Shown piece by piece: positions 7,148 to 15,589 of a DNA stretch of 57,961 nt. The stretch is taken from contig JAGOTP010000005.1 of NCBI GenBank assembly GCA_018061755.1, positions 1 to 57,961 of the forward strand, in the 5' to 3' direction. A model generated the notes under the pieces. The model did not search any database. It was not told where the DNA came from and worked only from the letters and a program-made list of their open reading frames with translations. The first letter of the stretch is position 1; each line of letters starts with the position of its first letter. Source of the stretch: Patescibacteria group bacterium. GTDB lineage: Bacteria > Patescibacteriota > Patescibacteriia > 2-12-FULL-60-25. Position numbers and translations under genes: made by a program.

Positions 7148-7447
7148 ATGACTCAAATTATTGCGATCATCATTGCTGTCATTGTGCTTATCGTAGGCTT
7201 TATCATCTATCAGGTCGGTTTGCAGATCTTGGATGAAGGCGATTACTTTTTCTACGCGGTCGGTTTTTTCCTGGCGCTCTTCGCGATTTGCGGTGTCGCC
7301 TTGTATTTCTTATTGCCACGTCCTTCCGGTCCGGCTGACTTAACAACTCTGACACCAGCTAGGCTCGGTGGAGCATTTAACGAGATTGCTTCACGTGCAA
7401 CTAACGGAAGAATCGTCAGTTATTCCATGGACAGCGGTGTTGAGTAA
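7148..7447 (+). CDS. small two-helix membrane protein
   Basis: A 99-residue protein with two membrane segments, about residues 3-24 (Ile/Val-rich) and 33-56 (FYAVGFFLALFAICGVALYF), and a polar C-terminal tail of about 40 residues with Pro near the membrane. I recognise no family. The start at 7148 is set by the promoter position: the -10 box lies 10 bases upstream, so translation is likely leaderless. It converges with the next gene, leaving 14 bases between the two stops. Confidence 0.65.
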   Translation: MTQIIAIIIAVIVLIVGFIIYQVGLQILDEGDYFFYAVGFFLALFAICGVALYFLLPRPSGPADLTTLTPARLGGAFNEIASRATNGRIVSYSMDSGVE

Positions 7448-7461
7448 AACTTGGGCGTTTT

Positions 7462-8766
7462 TTATTCCGGAATCGTCGCATGTAGTGGTTCGTCGTGCGG
7501 ATTTTTGCCTCTAATCAGGTCTTTTAGACGTTCCAGTCCCATCGAAGGTGCTGCGCCGTAGCCATTCCAAGCTAAACGAGCGAGACCGCCTGATTGTTTC
7601 CAATCCATCAGCCACTCGCTAGCCGTTTCCAGTTCTAGTGGAGGCAATCCGGCTTGTATTCCGCGTAACCAAGCATGGCGTGCTTCTTCTTGCCCACCAA
7701 TCGGCGCTTGAACAATCACGGGTAGGCCAAGACTGCTGTAGAACACCCAAGGACTAGCCGATGACCAGAGAACGTCTATGTCTGGTAGCGCTTTAGTGAA
7801 CGATTGAAATGCGAGTGCTTCTTGATTGTTTGCATGAATGATCAAGGAAGAACCAAGATGACGATGTATGAGTTGGTTCCTGGCCATCGCTTCGATGGAT
7901 TGGCCGCGTTTGGTATCGCTGCCCACGAAAACATGTAGGCTGAGTGTTCCATTGCGTAATGCTTTGCCACAGCCTTCTAAAAGCTTTGATAAGTCATGTG
8001 TACGCCAACCTTGATCGGCGACAATGCCTAGAGTGAGCGGACGTGAAGAGGTGACTTTGTGACTTTTATGTGCACGAAAAATATGTTCTGGATCGAGGCG
8101 TTGGATACGGGATTCTACATCGGCTGCTAGGCCTTTTTTTGAAACACTCAAGTGAGACAGTGGGAACCCGAAATGATGAATTTGCGTACTTGGAACGCCG
8201 TAAGCCTGTAAGCGTTCTTCGGCCATATGCGTTGGCACGATCCATTGAATGCGGGTATGCGCTGGTTCAAGCGGCGCCCAAACGCGTGAGGGATCGGCGG
8301 CGTGACACACGAGGTAGATCGGTCCGGGATAGGCGTGGACTTCGGCGCTAAAAGCCATCACTGGCGAGCTTGTGATGAGTGGCAGGGCTTGCTTGGAGAG
8401 CTGTTCAACCAAATCACGGCCAAGCCCCTGATGTTGCAAATAATAATAGAATTCAACCAGTCGGCGATTCCAGTCGGATTGCTCGCGCTGTGGGTAGCGC
8501 GCTGGGAGTTTATGGACGAATCGTTGGGTAGCGCGCTGCAAAGAAGAGCCAATCACAGGGATCGAGCCAAGTGAAGCTAAAAAAGACGGACCTTCTTGCA
8601 GGTGTGCCCAGAGTGCGCGATCACGGCGTGGCATGCCTTGATAGTTGTCGGCACGCAAAATTGTTTTGTCGGAGGCAAGGTCGCGGCAACTTTCCGCAAT
8701 CAAATCAATCCCTTTGCCAAGGGGAGCCGATACGACCCAAGCTGGTGAAAAAGAACGGACAGGCAT
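7462..8766 (-). CDS. putative GT-B-fold glycosyltransferase (MurG/MGDG-synthase-like)
   Basis: A 434-residue protein without signal peptide. The N-terminal half contains a start VSAPLGKGIDLIAESCRDLA like the glycan-acceptor domain of MGDG synthases, and YLVCHAADPSRVW followed by WIVPTHMAEERLQAYGVP, the usual GT-B bridge where a transferase waits for a secondary product partner. The C-terminal half has HVFVGSDTKRG and a nucleotide-sugar-site-like stretch near LWSSASPWVFYSSLGLPVIVQ ending in QEEARHAWLRG. This matches family layout but motifs are weak, so the sugar and acceptor are unknown. Probably cytosolic or peripheral at the membrane. Confidence 0.5.
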   Translation of the reverse strand: MPVRSFSPAWVVSAPLGKGIDLIAESCRDLASDKTILRADNYQGMPRRDRALWAHLQEGPSFLASLGSIPVIGSSLQRATQRFVHKLPARYPQREQSDWNRRLVEFYYYLQHQGLGRDLVEQLSKQALPLITSSPVMAFSAEVHAYPGPIYLVCHAADPSRVWAPLEPAHTRIQWIVPTHMAEERLQAYGVPSTQIHHFGFPLSHLSVSKKGLAADVESRIQRLDPEHIFRAHKSHKVTSSRPLTLGIVADQGWRTHDLSKLLEGCGKALRNGTLSLHVFVGSDTKRGQSIEAMARNQLIHRHLGSSLIIHANNQEALAFQSFTKALPDIDVLWSSASPWVFYSSLGLPVIVQAPIGGQEEARHAWLRGIQAGLPPLELETASEWLMDWKQSGGLARLAWNGYGAAPSMGLERLKDLIRGKNPHDEPLHATIPE

Positions 8767-8791
8767 GCGCCCTTAGTATATCACAGCCGAA

Positions 8792-9244
8792 TTATTTTTT
8801 GGCGCGTCGTGGGAGGGAATTTTTTGGAGAAGCGGCGCTGCTCACGGCTGACGCCATATCAATCTCTTTGGCGTAGCGAGCGAAGTGCTGTTCGTAGGTT
8901 GCTTCGATCAATGCTTCGAGTTTATCTGGTTTGGTGAGCGACAATTGTTCACCAAGTTCTCGTTCTACTTCTTGGCGGGCGCGATACCAGGCCCATTCAT
9001 CGGTGTAGGCGTACCAGCTGTATTCCCACAAGCGATCCTCTTCTTCATGAAACAAGGCATGGGCTTCTTCAGACGACAGATCAAGCAAGCGCTCCAAGTG
9101 GGCGAGTAGCGCTGGAGGTTCCTCGGTTTCTTCTCCTCGTTCACGGCGAAATGTATCTTCGATGACGTAACGCGCCAGAACCGAGCGATGAAGTTCGGTC
9201 AGTTGTTCTTTGGTCAAGCCGAGAGAGTAAAAGGCGTCAATCAT
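8792..9244 (-). CDS. hypothetical acidic helical protein
   Basis: A 150-residue, strongly Glu/Ala-rich, predicted all-helical protein starting MIDAFYSLGLTKEQLTELHR, with an aromatic patch LWEYSWYAYTDEWAWYRARQE around residue 75-95 (two parts) and a basic C-terminal tail PRRAKK. No membrane segment and no family that I recognise. It sits 25 bases upstream of the glycosyltransferase-like gene on the same strand, so the two are probably cotranscribed with the DUF5671 pair behind it. Confidence 0.6.
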   Translation of the reverse strand: MIDAFYSLGLTKEQLTELHRSVLARYVIEDTFRRERGEETEEPPALLAHLERLLDLSSEEAHALFHEEEDRLWEYSWYAYTDEWAWYRARQEVERELGEQLSLTKPDKLEALIEATYEQHFARYAKEIDMASAVSSAASPKNSLPRRAKK

Positions 9245-9267
9245 AGGGTTTTAGGAAGATCGGCAGT

Positions 9268-9759
9268 TCAAATTTGCACATCAGAAACTTTTTGAGGTGC
9301 GAGGGTTGGTGTGCGTACATCGAGAAGGAAGCAGTTGCGGCCAGCGTCATGTTCCCAATTGGTGCCGGTCAGACCGTTTGGAGCGATCACGGCAGGCGGG
9401 AGTTGTGATCCAGAATCTTTCGCTGTTGGCAGATCGAAGGTGGCGCATAGCTCATAGGTACTAGTCGTCATGACTCGATACTCATAAGGGATCTGGCTTT
9501 CCAAGTCACGAGCATAGTATGAGATGTGAGGCTGATCACCAGCCAAAAGATCGAGGGTCGGAGGCAAGTTCCCGTGTGTTTGTTTGTATTGATCGAGGGC
9601 GAAAGTCAGCTGGCTCAAGCTGCTCAGACGTTGCTCATCTAAGGCATAGCGACGGCGCGTGCTGGGTGAGCCGGAAATGTATAAGCCGGCGATGATGCTT
9701 GCCAAGATGACGAGACAAACCAACCAGCGAAGACAGCGAACAAGTGGAGGATTTGTCAT
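9268..9759 (-). CDS. membrane-anchored protein paired with DUF5671 protein
   Basis: A 163-residue protein with one N-terminal membrane helix (about residues 10-28, LRWLVCLVILASIIAGLYI) and an extracytoplasmic domain opening with RRYALDEQRLSSLSQLTFALDQYKQ (helical, recalling pseudopilin-type starts) then HGNLPPTLDLL and a Cys-containing end (two Cys near residues 115 and 148). The start at 9759 is chosen over an upstream frame because it lies 5 bases after the stop of the preceding DUF5671 gene and begins just before the helix. These two genes recur as a pair in CPR genomes; their role is unknown. Confidence 0.7.
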   Translation of the reverse strand: MTNPPLVRCLRWLVCLVILASIIAGLYISGSPSTRRRYALDEQRLSSLSQLTFALDQYKQTHGNLPPTLDLLAGDQPHISYYARDLESQIPYEYRVMTTSTYELCATFDLPTAKDSGSQLPPAVIAPNGLTGTNWEHDAGRNCFLLDVRTPTLAPQKVSDVQI

Positions 9760-9763
9760 ATGA

Positions 9764-10408
9764 TTAGGCTTTGGCGGCGGCTTCATCGCGACGTAGATCC
9801 CAAAGATAATAGCCGAAAACGGTTCCAGCGATAAGCAGCACGATGCCGACTTTGAGCAGGAAGCGCAGAGTGAGTTCACCTGACAAGAGAGAGCTGACCA
9901 AGATAATCAAATCAACGATAATTGTTACAGCAGCGATGAACAGCGTCAGATAGGTAAGCCATTTGCGGATTTTTGAACCACGCTTTTGTGGGTCACGTGC
10001 CAAATCTTTCTCTAGAATATGACTCAAGGCCAAGAAAATGGGAAAAGTAATGATGAGCGAAGCGGTTGAGTGGCGGATCGTTCCAAGAACAGCTGTTTGT
10101 TCGTAGGTTCCTTGTAATACATCTGGAATCACGCGCTCGACGAAGGCGAGCAACAGCGTGCCAAGCGAAACGGCAGAAATGTACAGCGTTAAAAAGAGAA
10201 CCAGATACAGGAACGCTTCCCGCGCGGACAAATAGGGTTCACGACGTGGAACGGGTAAGGGAAACCCCTCGACGGATACAAATGCGGCGAGCGATGAGCT
10301 GATTTCTTCATCCGTCCAACCCGCTTCTTTCAAGGCGTGTGTGATGCTGCTTTTGGTTTCGCCTCGTTCGAGTGCTTGCTTCAAAAAAGGTTGCAAATCG
10401 TAGGCCAT
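9764..10408 (-). CDS. DUF5671-domain membrane protein
   Basis: A 214-residue protein. Residues 1-45 form a small helical domain with LKEAGWTDEEISSSLAAF, a SHOCT/UBA-like motif; the DUF5671 core starts at LSAREAFLYLVLFLTLYISA and continues with four hydrophobic segments (about 64-88, 108-128, 147-172, 180-202). A charged tail RRDEAAAKA ends the protein. The domain is largely restricted to CPR and related bacteria and has no assigned biochemical role. It is immediately upstream of the single-helix partner gene (4-base gap) and follows engB on the same strand by 12 bases. Confidence 0.8.
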   Translation of the reverse strand: MAYDLQPFLKQALERGETKSSITHALKEAGWTDEEISSSLAAFVSVEGFPLPVPRREPYLSAREAFLYLVLFLTLYISAVSLGTLLLAFVERVIPDVLQGTYEQTAVLGTIRHSTASLIITFPIFLALSHILEKDLARDPQKRGSKIRKWLTYLTLFIAAVTIIVDLIILVSSLLSGELTLRFLLKVGIVLLIAGTVFGYYLWDLRRDEAAAKA

Positions 10409-10420
10409 ACTGACTCTAGA

Positions 10421-11041
10421 CTACGCTTGAGGCAGGGTGCTGTCGAGAGAATCGGGAGCGGTGGTTTTAGCTTTCGTCAATTGTTCTTGAACGAGACCGA
10501 GCAATGCGTCTTTGCCGGTTCCGGTACGAGCGGAGAAAAAGACGGCCGAAGCGTTCACGCCTTGGCGGATGAGTGCATGTTGCAATTGAGCCTTTTCAGA
10601 TTGTGATAATTTGTCCGCTTTATTGATTACGAGTATCCAAGGGAGTTTCTGCTCTTGCAAGAACAGGGCCATTTCCTGATCGAGCGGAGAAGACAGACCG
10701 ACGGCTGCGTCGATGACGAGCAAAATTAACGTTGGTGGCATGAGCAACGTGTCGTAGATCATCTGTTCCAGTTCTTCCCGTTCTTTTTTAGATTGTTTGG
10801 CGTAGCCGTAACCAGGCAAATCAAGTAAGGAAAAAGCCTTGCCAAAGGTGTAGCGGTTAATGAGACGAGTACGTCCTGGCGTGTTACTCGTTCGAGCCAG
10901 ATCTTTTTGGCCGCCCAAACGGTTCACCAAACTGGATTTCCCGACGTTTGATCGGCCAACCAAGGCGATATGTGGCAAACTCGTCGGAAGATCGTGTGGT
11001 TTGGGATAGCTTCGTTCAAAAGCAGCTGGAGTGAGGGACAT
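10421..11041 (-). CDS. engB: Ribosome biogenesis GTPase EngB (YsxC/YihA)
   Basis: GTPase needed for large-subunit assembly. All G motifs are present: G1 GRSNVGKSSLVN (about residues 29-40), G2 region TPGRTRLIN, G3 DLPGYGYAK, G4 NKADKL and G5 SARTGTG. Length 206 residues is typical. It is followed on the same strand by the DUF5671 gene. About 60 bases upstream lies the terminal stem-loop (11105-11153) of the minus-strand GC-rich unit, so read-through from that unit would enter engB. Confidence 0.93.
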   Translation of the reverse strand: MSLTPAAFERSYPKPHDLPTSLPHIALVGRSNVGKSSLVNRLGGQKDLARTSNTPGRTRLINRYTFGKAFSLLDLPGYGYAKQSKKEREELEQMIYDTLLMPPTLILLVIDAAVGLSSPLDQEMALFLQEQKLPWILVINKADKLSQSEKAQLQHALIRQGVNASAVFFSARTGTGKDALLGLVQEQLTKAKTTAPDSLDSTLPQA

Positions 11042-11104
11042 GGGCTTGAGAGTAGCAGATCTACGTAAGAAAGAAAGGAAAAGCTGCGATCACCTAAAAT
11101 TAGT

Positions 11105-11153
11105 TCAAGGGTCGGCCCGACTGCGCGTGAGCGCTAGCCGAGACGACCCTTGA
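11105..11153 (-). terminator. two-tier stem-loop ending GC-rich unit 1
   Basis: TCAAGGGTCG (11105-11114) pairs perfectly with CGACCCTTGA (11144-11153); an inner GCGC-TCAC-GCGC hairpin fills the loop. On the minus strand it is followed by ACTAATTTTAGG, a short U-rich tract like the one after the stem-loop at 19043-19088. Confidence 0.65.
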
Positions 11154-11917
11154 TAATATAGAGGAGATTTCGTCAGTGATATACGTCAATGTGCAATTTA
11201 CGGGACGCGAGCAAGGAGGAACGAGGATCCTGCTTGCAACCCGCCGGCTAACGGTCAGCCGTCCACCTGTGCGCATGGCCGCCCACCCGTAGGGCGCGCG
11301 CGAGGGATGGATGCCTCGGTTGCAACTCTCTGAGATATCCTCTCAGAACTCTCGCTGTCAGTCCGCTGTTGGTAGCGGTGCGAGTCCGGGTCTACGCTCC
11401 GTTGAGTCTTTCACGGCCACCGGTCTGGCCAAGCGTGGCTGCGTGGGCGTTGAGTCCCATCCCCAAGTCATGCCTGGGATAATGGATACGCTCAACGCAC
11501 CTGAGGGCGCCACGACTGTCCGGGTTCATCACTTCCCGCTGCATCTCCGCCTCGTTGGAGTGCAGGTTCCTAGCACGGCCGATCCTTCCACCTGTCTTGA
11601 TGAAATGCCGAAGCGTGAGACAGGACGAGGCGAAACCGCGTTGGGACGCGACTTCTTTGGGCCGGAAAGCCCGCTGTTTCGGTTCGCGATCTACTTGTGA
11701 CCGCGGGTGTCCGAAGTGCCTCTGGGGTGCACACGAATGGGCCCTCATCTCGTGCCACCGTCGCCACTGTGTTTATCGAACGCTCACGATCTTTGCAGGG
11801 TTGGTCCTAGCGCCGATCGTCCCTGATACCGTTCGCACGAGTGACGTCGCTTGGAGGGGGAGGGGGTGGGCCTAAGTCCTGATGGACCGGCTGGATCCTA
11901 CCGCTCTTCAGCTCGGG
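11105..11917 (-). ncRNA. candidate large structured RNA 1 (about 0.8 kb)
   Basis: GC-rich block with no credible gene: frames on both strands are Arg/Pro/Ser-rich, overlap each other and lack ribosome-binding sites. It has a minus-strand promoter at 11924-11950 and a terminal stem-loop. Local complementarity is frequent: GCGTTGAG (11447-11454) with CTCAACGC (11491-11498), CCTGTCT (11591-11597) with AGACAGG (11618-11624), plus shorter stems such as CTGAG/CTCAG near 11330-11346 and CTCC/GGAG within CTGCA/TGCAG near 11540-11565. I matched it to no family (not rRNA, tmRNA, RNase P or SRP by the motifs I know). Strand is inferred from the promoter. A fast-evolving small-protein mRNA remains possible. 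Confidence 0.5.
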
Positions 11918-11923
11918 AAAGAA

Positions 11924-11950
11924 AGTATAATATTTAAATACGCTTGTCAA
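11924..11950 (-). promoter_or_regulatory. promoter of GC-rich unit 1, minus strand
   Basis: TTGACA (11945-11950 on the minus strand) and TATACT (11924-11929), spacer 15, which is short; a 17-base spacing would give the poorer TACTTT. The -35 box is again CTTGACA and lies in a very AT-rich spacer. Confidence 0.55.
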
Positions 11951-11983
11951 GGGATTGAGTGTGTAAGTCATTTTTGATGAGTG

Positions 11984-12013
11984 TGGAAAATAAAAAAAGC
12001 CTCTTTAAAAGGC
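11984..12013 (-). terminator. strong intrinsic terminator of GC-rich unit 2
   Basis: On the minus strand GCCTTT-TAA-AGAGGC-like hairpin (11999-12013, one G-U pair) followed by TTTTTTTATTTT. A clear factor-independent terminator that separates unit 2 from the promoter of unit 1. Confidence 0.8.
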
Positions 12014-12812
12014 AAAATAATTGATTCCTTATGTCTGTAATGAAAATGGATATTCGTCTAAACGCAATTCGACCCCCGTCCGCGAGTGTTCGCGTGCGGG
12101 GGCCGAGAGGTTGGTACGTTGATAGGGGATGCAAGTGGGGATCCTATCGCCGCTCGGGGCTGCTATCGGGGGGGGGTACGACGCAGCTCCGTAAAAAGGA
12201 CATCCCCAGGATCAAGTTGCAACACGTAACTACGCGTGCGACTTACCAATTGATCCATATCATCCGTCCCTCTTCGATGGCTCGAAGGAGCTCTCTACGC
12301 CGTGACCGTTCTGACGACACGTGCGTAAGCTCTACCCTAGGGGGTCCTTTGGGCCCGAACGAGGTACCCGTTGAAGAACTCAGACGTCTCTGAGCGGAGC
12401 TCCAGTGGGTCAGTCCACCTTCTCTCCTATGTACGTCAGGTTTCACTCACCGGGACGGTTACCCCTGAAGAATGGGGCGGGTGAGAACTAGCCAGTTCGC
12501 TCAGTCATTGGACACCGCCTACCAATGGCGGGCCGTTGATCTGATTGAACTTCCAAGGGTGAATCCTGTATCATCCCTTGATCCGGCGTTGCAGGAGCTA
12601 CCCGCAGAGCCATTGGCGAAGGTACCTTTGAAGGTCGCCTTCTCTATGGAAACGAGCGTTCTTCGTACGCTCGCCTCAGTCCGGGGTGGCGCAGGAACCC
12701 AGGCATGGCGCCTGGTATTTTGTTTGCACCGATGTCCACAGACCGAGTCTAGATTCCCGCACGGCAGTGCCAAGAGCGACAGGTTGCGCTCATGGATCTG
12801 GCCTTAACGGGA
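11999..12812 (-). ncRNA. candidate large structured RNA 2 (about 0.8 kb)
   Basis: Second GC-rich block (39 of 60 bases G+C from 12661) in tandem with unit 1, with its own minus-strand promoter (12819-12847) and terminator. Perfect short hairpins are dense: CGAGCGT/ACGCTCG (12653-12673), CCAGGC/GCCTGG (12699-12715), CATTGG/CCAATG (12506-12527), CAAGGG/CCCTTG (12554-12580) and CTCAG/CTGAG near 12380. A C-run of nine (G on plus) lies near 12169. One minus frame ending near 12243 has a protein-like tail but no good start or ribosome-binding site. I see no extended sequence identity between units 1 and 2. Family unknown. Confidence 0.5.
12073..12102 (-). other. two-tier GC-rich stem-loop near the 3' end of unit 2
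   Basis: CCCCCG (12073-12078) pairs with CGGGGG (12097-12102), and inside CGCGA pairs with TCGCG around a 4-base loop. Same plan as the stem-loops that end the other GC-rich units; here a separate T-tailed terminator follows about 60 bases later. Confidence 0.6.
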
Positions 12813-12818
12813 CGTAGT

Positions 12819-12847
12819 AATCTACTATATTTCTTTATTTCTGTCAA
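12819..12847 (-). promoter_or_regulatory. promoter of GC-rich unit 2, minus strand
   Basis: TTGACA (12842-12847 on the minus strand), 17-base spacer, TAGATT (12819-12824); part of CTTGACA. Start of transcription expected near 12812, at the edge of the GC-rich block. Confidence 0.7.
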
Positions 12848-12950
12848 GCTGCTTGAGGGATGCATAAAAAATTGCTTTATTTTAGGCCAAAAAATGGTTG
12901 CTTCGTGAACTTCGGTTTTCTGCTATACTAAGCCCATCGTTTTTGGTCGT

Positions 12951-13637
12951 ATGATCCTTCTTGAGCACGTTTCCAAGATTTACCCTTCAGGCGATCCTGC
13001 TTTGCAGGATGTGTCTTTGCATATTGAGCCGGGGGAATTCGTCTCGATTGTGGGACAAAGCGGCGCAGGGAAGACGACCTTGGCTAAATTACTGATCGCA
13101 GAAGAGCGGCCTAGTAGCGGGCGAATCATTATCGGTGGCTGGGACATTACGCGTATTAAGCAGCGCGAAGTTCCATATTTGCGTCGTCAGTTGGGAGTGG
13201 TGTTTCAGGACTATAAATTGCTGCGTCAAAAGACAGTGTATGAAAATGTCTCATTTGCCTTGGAGGTAGCTGGGGAATCTGCTTCTCGTATTCGGGAAGT
13301 TGTGCCACAAGTACTAGCCATTGTTGGACTTACCGAAAAGGCTCATCGTTTTCCGACCCAGATTTCGGGTGGAGAGCAGCAACGAGTTGTGATTGCGCGT
13401 TCTTTGGTGCATCGACCAAAAGTGCTCTTAGCTGACGAGCCGACCGGTAACTTGGACACGGTTAATACGCAAGAGATCGTGAACCTGCTGCTTAAGATCA
13501 ATGCTTTTGGTACAACGATCGTTCTCGTGACGCATAATCGTGAAATCGTGAACGCTGTTCGTCGACGGGTTGTAACGTTAAAAGATGGGCGGATAGCCAC
13601 CGACCAGGAGCATGGTAAATATCATCTTCCCGTATGA
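12951..13637 (+). CDS. ftsE: Cell-division ABC transporter ATPase FtsE
   Basis: ATPase partner of FtsX; the complex activates peptidoglycan hydrolases at the septum. Walker A GQSGAGKTTLAK (about residues 36-47), signature ISGGEQQRV, Walker [13 protein letters not shown] and switch His in LVTHNRE are all present. The start of the Q-loop region VVFQDYKLL is the FtsE-typical form. At 228 residues it is of normal length. A -10-like TATACT at 12922-12927 lies upstream of the ATG. The stop overlaps the ftsX start (ATGA), indicating translational coupling. Confidence 0.95.
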   Translation: MILLEHVSKIYPSGDPALQDVSLHIEPGEFVSIVGQSGAGKTTLAKLLIAEERPSSGRIIIGGWDITRIKQREVPYLRRQLGVVFQDYKLLRQKTVYENVSFALEVAGESASRIREVVPQVLAIVGLTEKAHRFPTQISGGEQQRVVIARSLVHRPKVLLADEPTGNLDTVNTQEIVNLLLKINAFGTTIVLVTHNREIVNAVRRRVVTLKDGRIATDQEHGKYHLPV

Positions 13638-14545
13638 TCCGAACCGCTTGGCGCATTTATACAGCTTCCATTCGTAATATCTGGCGTAACGGCTGGATCA
13701 GTTTGGCAACGATTTTCGTGTTCGCGCTGGCCTTGTTTTCTGTAAACGTCTTGTTGGGTGTGCAATCGATCGTCGGTTCGGTCGCAAGGTCTTTGGAAGA
13801 ACGTGTCGATATTACTATCACATTCAAGTCAGATGCCCCGACGGAATTGGTTTCGCAAGCCCGGTTCTTCTTACGCTCATTGCCTCAGGTGAAAGATCTA
13901 CAAGAAATCAGTCCAGACCAGGCGTTGGCGGAATTCAAAGAGTTGCATAAGAATGATCCGAACGTCCTCGAAGCGCTGAATGAAGTCGGGGGGAATCCAT
14001 TGGGTGCTAAGTTGGTCGTAAAGGCGCGTCATCCGGATGAATATCCGTTCCTGATTCAGGCCGTTCAAAATCCGCAATACCAACCGTACATCGAGCGACA
14101 AACCTATGATCGTCATGAAGGGGCGATTGCCTTGGTCGAAAAAGCAGGTCGCAATGTTCGTTTGTTTGCGTCTGCGTTGATTGCCTTGTTTGCCTGTTTT
14201 GGTCTTTTGATGGCTTTCAACGCCATTCGCGTGGCTATTTACACGCAGCGTGAAGAAATCGCGATTATGCGCTTGGTCGGAGCCTCAAATACCTATATCC
14301 GTGGTCCGTTTGTGCTTGAAGGTATTTGGTTAGCCTTGATCGCCTTCGCGCTTTCGTCTGCGTTGACTTATGTCTTGGTTGTGTGGAGTGAGCCATGGCT
14401 TTTCCGGGCGTTAGGCGTTGATGGGGGGCTCCGAGCCTTTTTCCAAGACCGTTTCTGGCCGATCGTGCTGATCGAAGCGGGTGTCTTGGTTCTGCTCGCT
14501 ATGCTTTCCTCAGGCCTTGCTGCTGGCCGCTATAGCAAGCGTTGA
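13634..14545 (+). CDS. ftsX: Cell-division protein FtsX
   Basis: Permease-like partner of FtsE. Topology fits the family: an N-terminal membrane helix (about 20-42), a large extracytoplasmic domain (about 45-170, starting ERVDITITFKSDAPTE), then three C-terminal helices (about 177-200, 225-250 and 277-298) with the conserved cytosolic stretch REEIAIMRLVGASNTYIRGPF between helices 2 and 3. Length 303. It overlaps ftsE by four bases and is followed after 6 bases by an unknown gene, suggesting a four-gene operon. Confidence 0.94.
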   Translation: MIRTAWRIYTASIRNIWRNGWISLATIFVFALALFSVNVLLGVQSIVGSVARSLEERVDITITFKSDAPTELVSQARFFLRSLPQVKDLQEISPDQALAEFKELHKNDPNVLEALNEVGGNPLGAKLVVKARHPDEYPFLIQAVQNPQYQPYIERQTYDRHEGAIALVEKAGRNVRLFASALIALFACFGLLMAFNAIRVAIYTQREEIAIMRLVGASNTYIRGPFVLEGIWLALIAFALSSALTYVLVVWSEPWLFRALGVDGGLRAFFQDRFWPIVLIEAGVLVLLAMLSSGLAAGRYSKR

Positions 14546-14551
14546 TGCGTT

Positions 14552-15586
14552 ATGCTTGCTGATCTTTGTCGACAGATAAATCTCTCTCTTCGCCCAGCCT
14601 TACTCGCTCGGTTGTCTCCGGTTGGCAAAAAACTGTTTACAGAAGTTGCCTTTCAAATGGGGAGTGGAACGAGAGAGGAGCTGGCGAAAGCGTTTTCTGG
14701 ACAAGCTGAAAAACAGCCTCAGAAGAAGCTTCGAGTAAGCCTCAACGTAAAAAGCAAAGGCGTAAACCTGCATCTTCAGGGATTCGAACAAGGTCTCGGA
14801 TTGCATGATCAGAAGTTGGCGGAAAGACTTTGGAGTTTATTACAGCCTTTCATCAAAGATCAGGAGTACCAGATTAAGTATGCTCAAACGGGAGCTGGTC
14901 TTTTGCGTCATCGAGTGCATTCAGACGGTGGTCATGAATTAGTCGTGTATCGTGAGGCGATGGTATTTGGGAAGCAGCAGGTTCGGATCGAAGCTTTGCT
15001 GAATTTGATGGTTCAAGAAGTAATCTATCAGACAAAAGAGTCGTTTCCGTCTGATTTCTGGGATGAATGGAACGAGCAATATGCTGAATTTGTAGAGGAG
15101 GTAGAGCGTGAATTTGAACAAAGCTTGATTGAGCGAGGACTCGTCCGTGTTTTGGAAGATGAGATGCTGCGTCAGGCATTAACCGGCCTGCTCTATCAGC
15201 CTCTGCCTAGCCAGGTAAAGCGTTTATACGCTCTACCAAAGGCTGAAGAGGACGCAGAGTTGCAGTCGTTATTGCACGATGTCCAGGTCTACGAAGACTT
15301 GCTCGCCGAACAGCTAGAGGCTGAATTGCGTACTCGTTGTCCAGCACTCACGCCATTTCTACACGATTGGAAGGAGCTGATTCAGTTGATCGCTAGCCGC
15401 ACTTCTGATCGTTCGGTTGATGTGACGAGATTGAATGTTGAATGGAAGCGGATCTCTCCAGCTGAGCAGGCGGAATTAAGATCATCTTTGGTCGAATATG
15501 CTCAGGTTGTGGCATGCGTTTTTCCTTTACCTGACTGGTACAGCCAGCGTGCAGAACCTTATCTCAAGCGACCCACTCATATATAA
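14552..15586 (+). CDS. hypothetical protein in the ftsEX operon
   Basis: A 344-residue soluble protein without signal peptide, helical and rich in Glu, Gln and Leu. Visible parts are a basic N-terminal region (KKLRVSLNVKSKGVNLHLQG, residues 57-76), a middle part with DEWNEQYAEFVEEVEREFEQS (written here in two runs of under twenty) and a C-terminal acidic region LLHDVQVYEDLLAEQLEAEL. No family is recognised. Its start lies 6 bases after ftsX and its stop 3 bases before the next gene, so it is in the operon. A role connected to cell division is inferred from position only. Confidence 0.65.
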   Translation: MLADLCRQINLSLRPALLARLSPVGKKLFTEVAFQMGSGTREELAKAFSGQAEKQPQKKLRVSLNVKSKGVNLHLQGFEQGLGLHDQKLAERLWSLLQPFIKDQEYQIKYAQTGAGLLRHRVHSDGGHELVVYREAMVFGKQQVRIEALLNLMVQEVIYQTKESFPSDFWDEWNEQYAEFVEEVEREFEQSLIERGLVRVLEDEMLRQALTGLLYQPLPSQVKRLYALPKAEEDAELQSLLHDVQVYEDLLAEQLEAELRTRCPALTPFLHDWKELIQLIASRTSDRSVDVTRLNVEWKRISPAEQAELRSSLVEYAQVVACVFPLPDWYSQRAEPYLKRPTHI

Positions 15587-15589
15587 GGT

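Noticed and set aside
11311-11875. Overlapping frames of 65-129 codons on both strands in GC-rich unit 1
   Set aside because: Mutually overlapping, lacking ribosome-binding sites, with Arg/Ser/Pro/Cys-rich products; expected from few stop codons in GC-rich sequence.
12243-12807. Frames in GC-rich unit 2, including a minus frame with a protein-like tail ending near 12243
   Set aside because: The tail is short, the start is a GTG without a ribosome-binding site, and competing frames overlap; kept as part of the RNA candidate.
11105-12812. Group II intron, RNase P RNA, tmRNA or rRNA fragments in the GC-rich blocks
   Set aside because: I found no domain V-like hairpin, RNase P core, tmRNA 3' tRNA part or universal rRNA words in either strand. 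This is not a database search.
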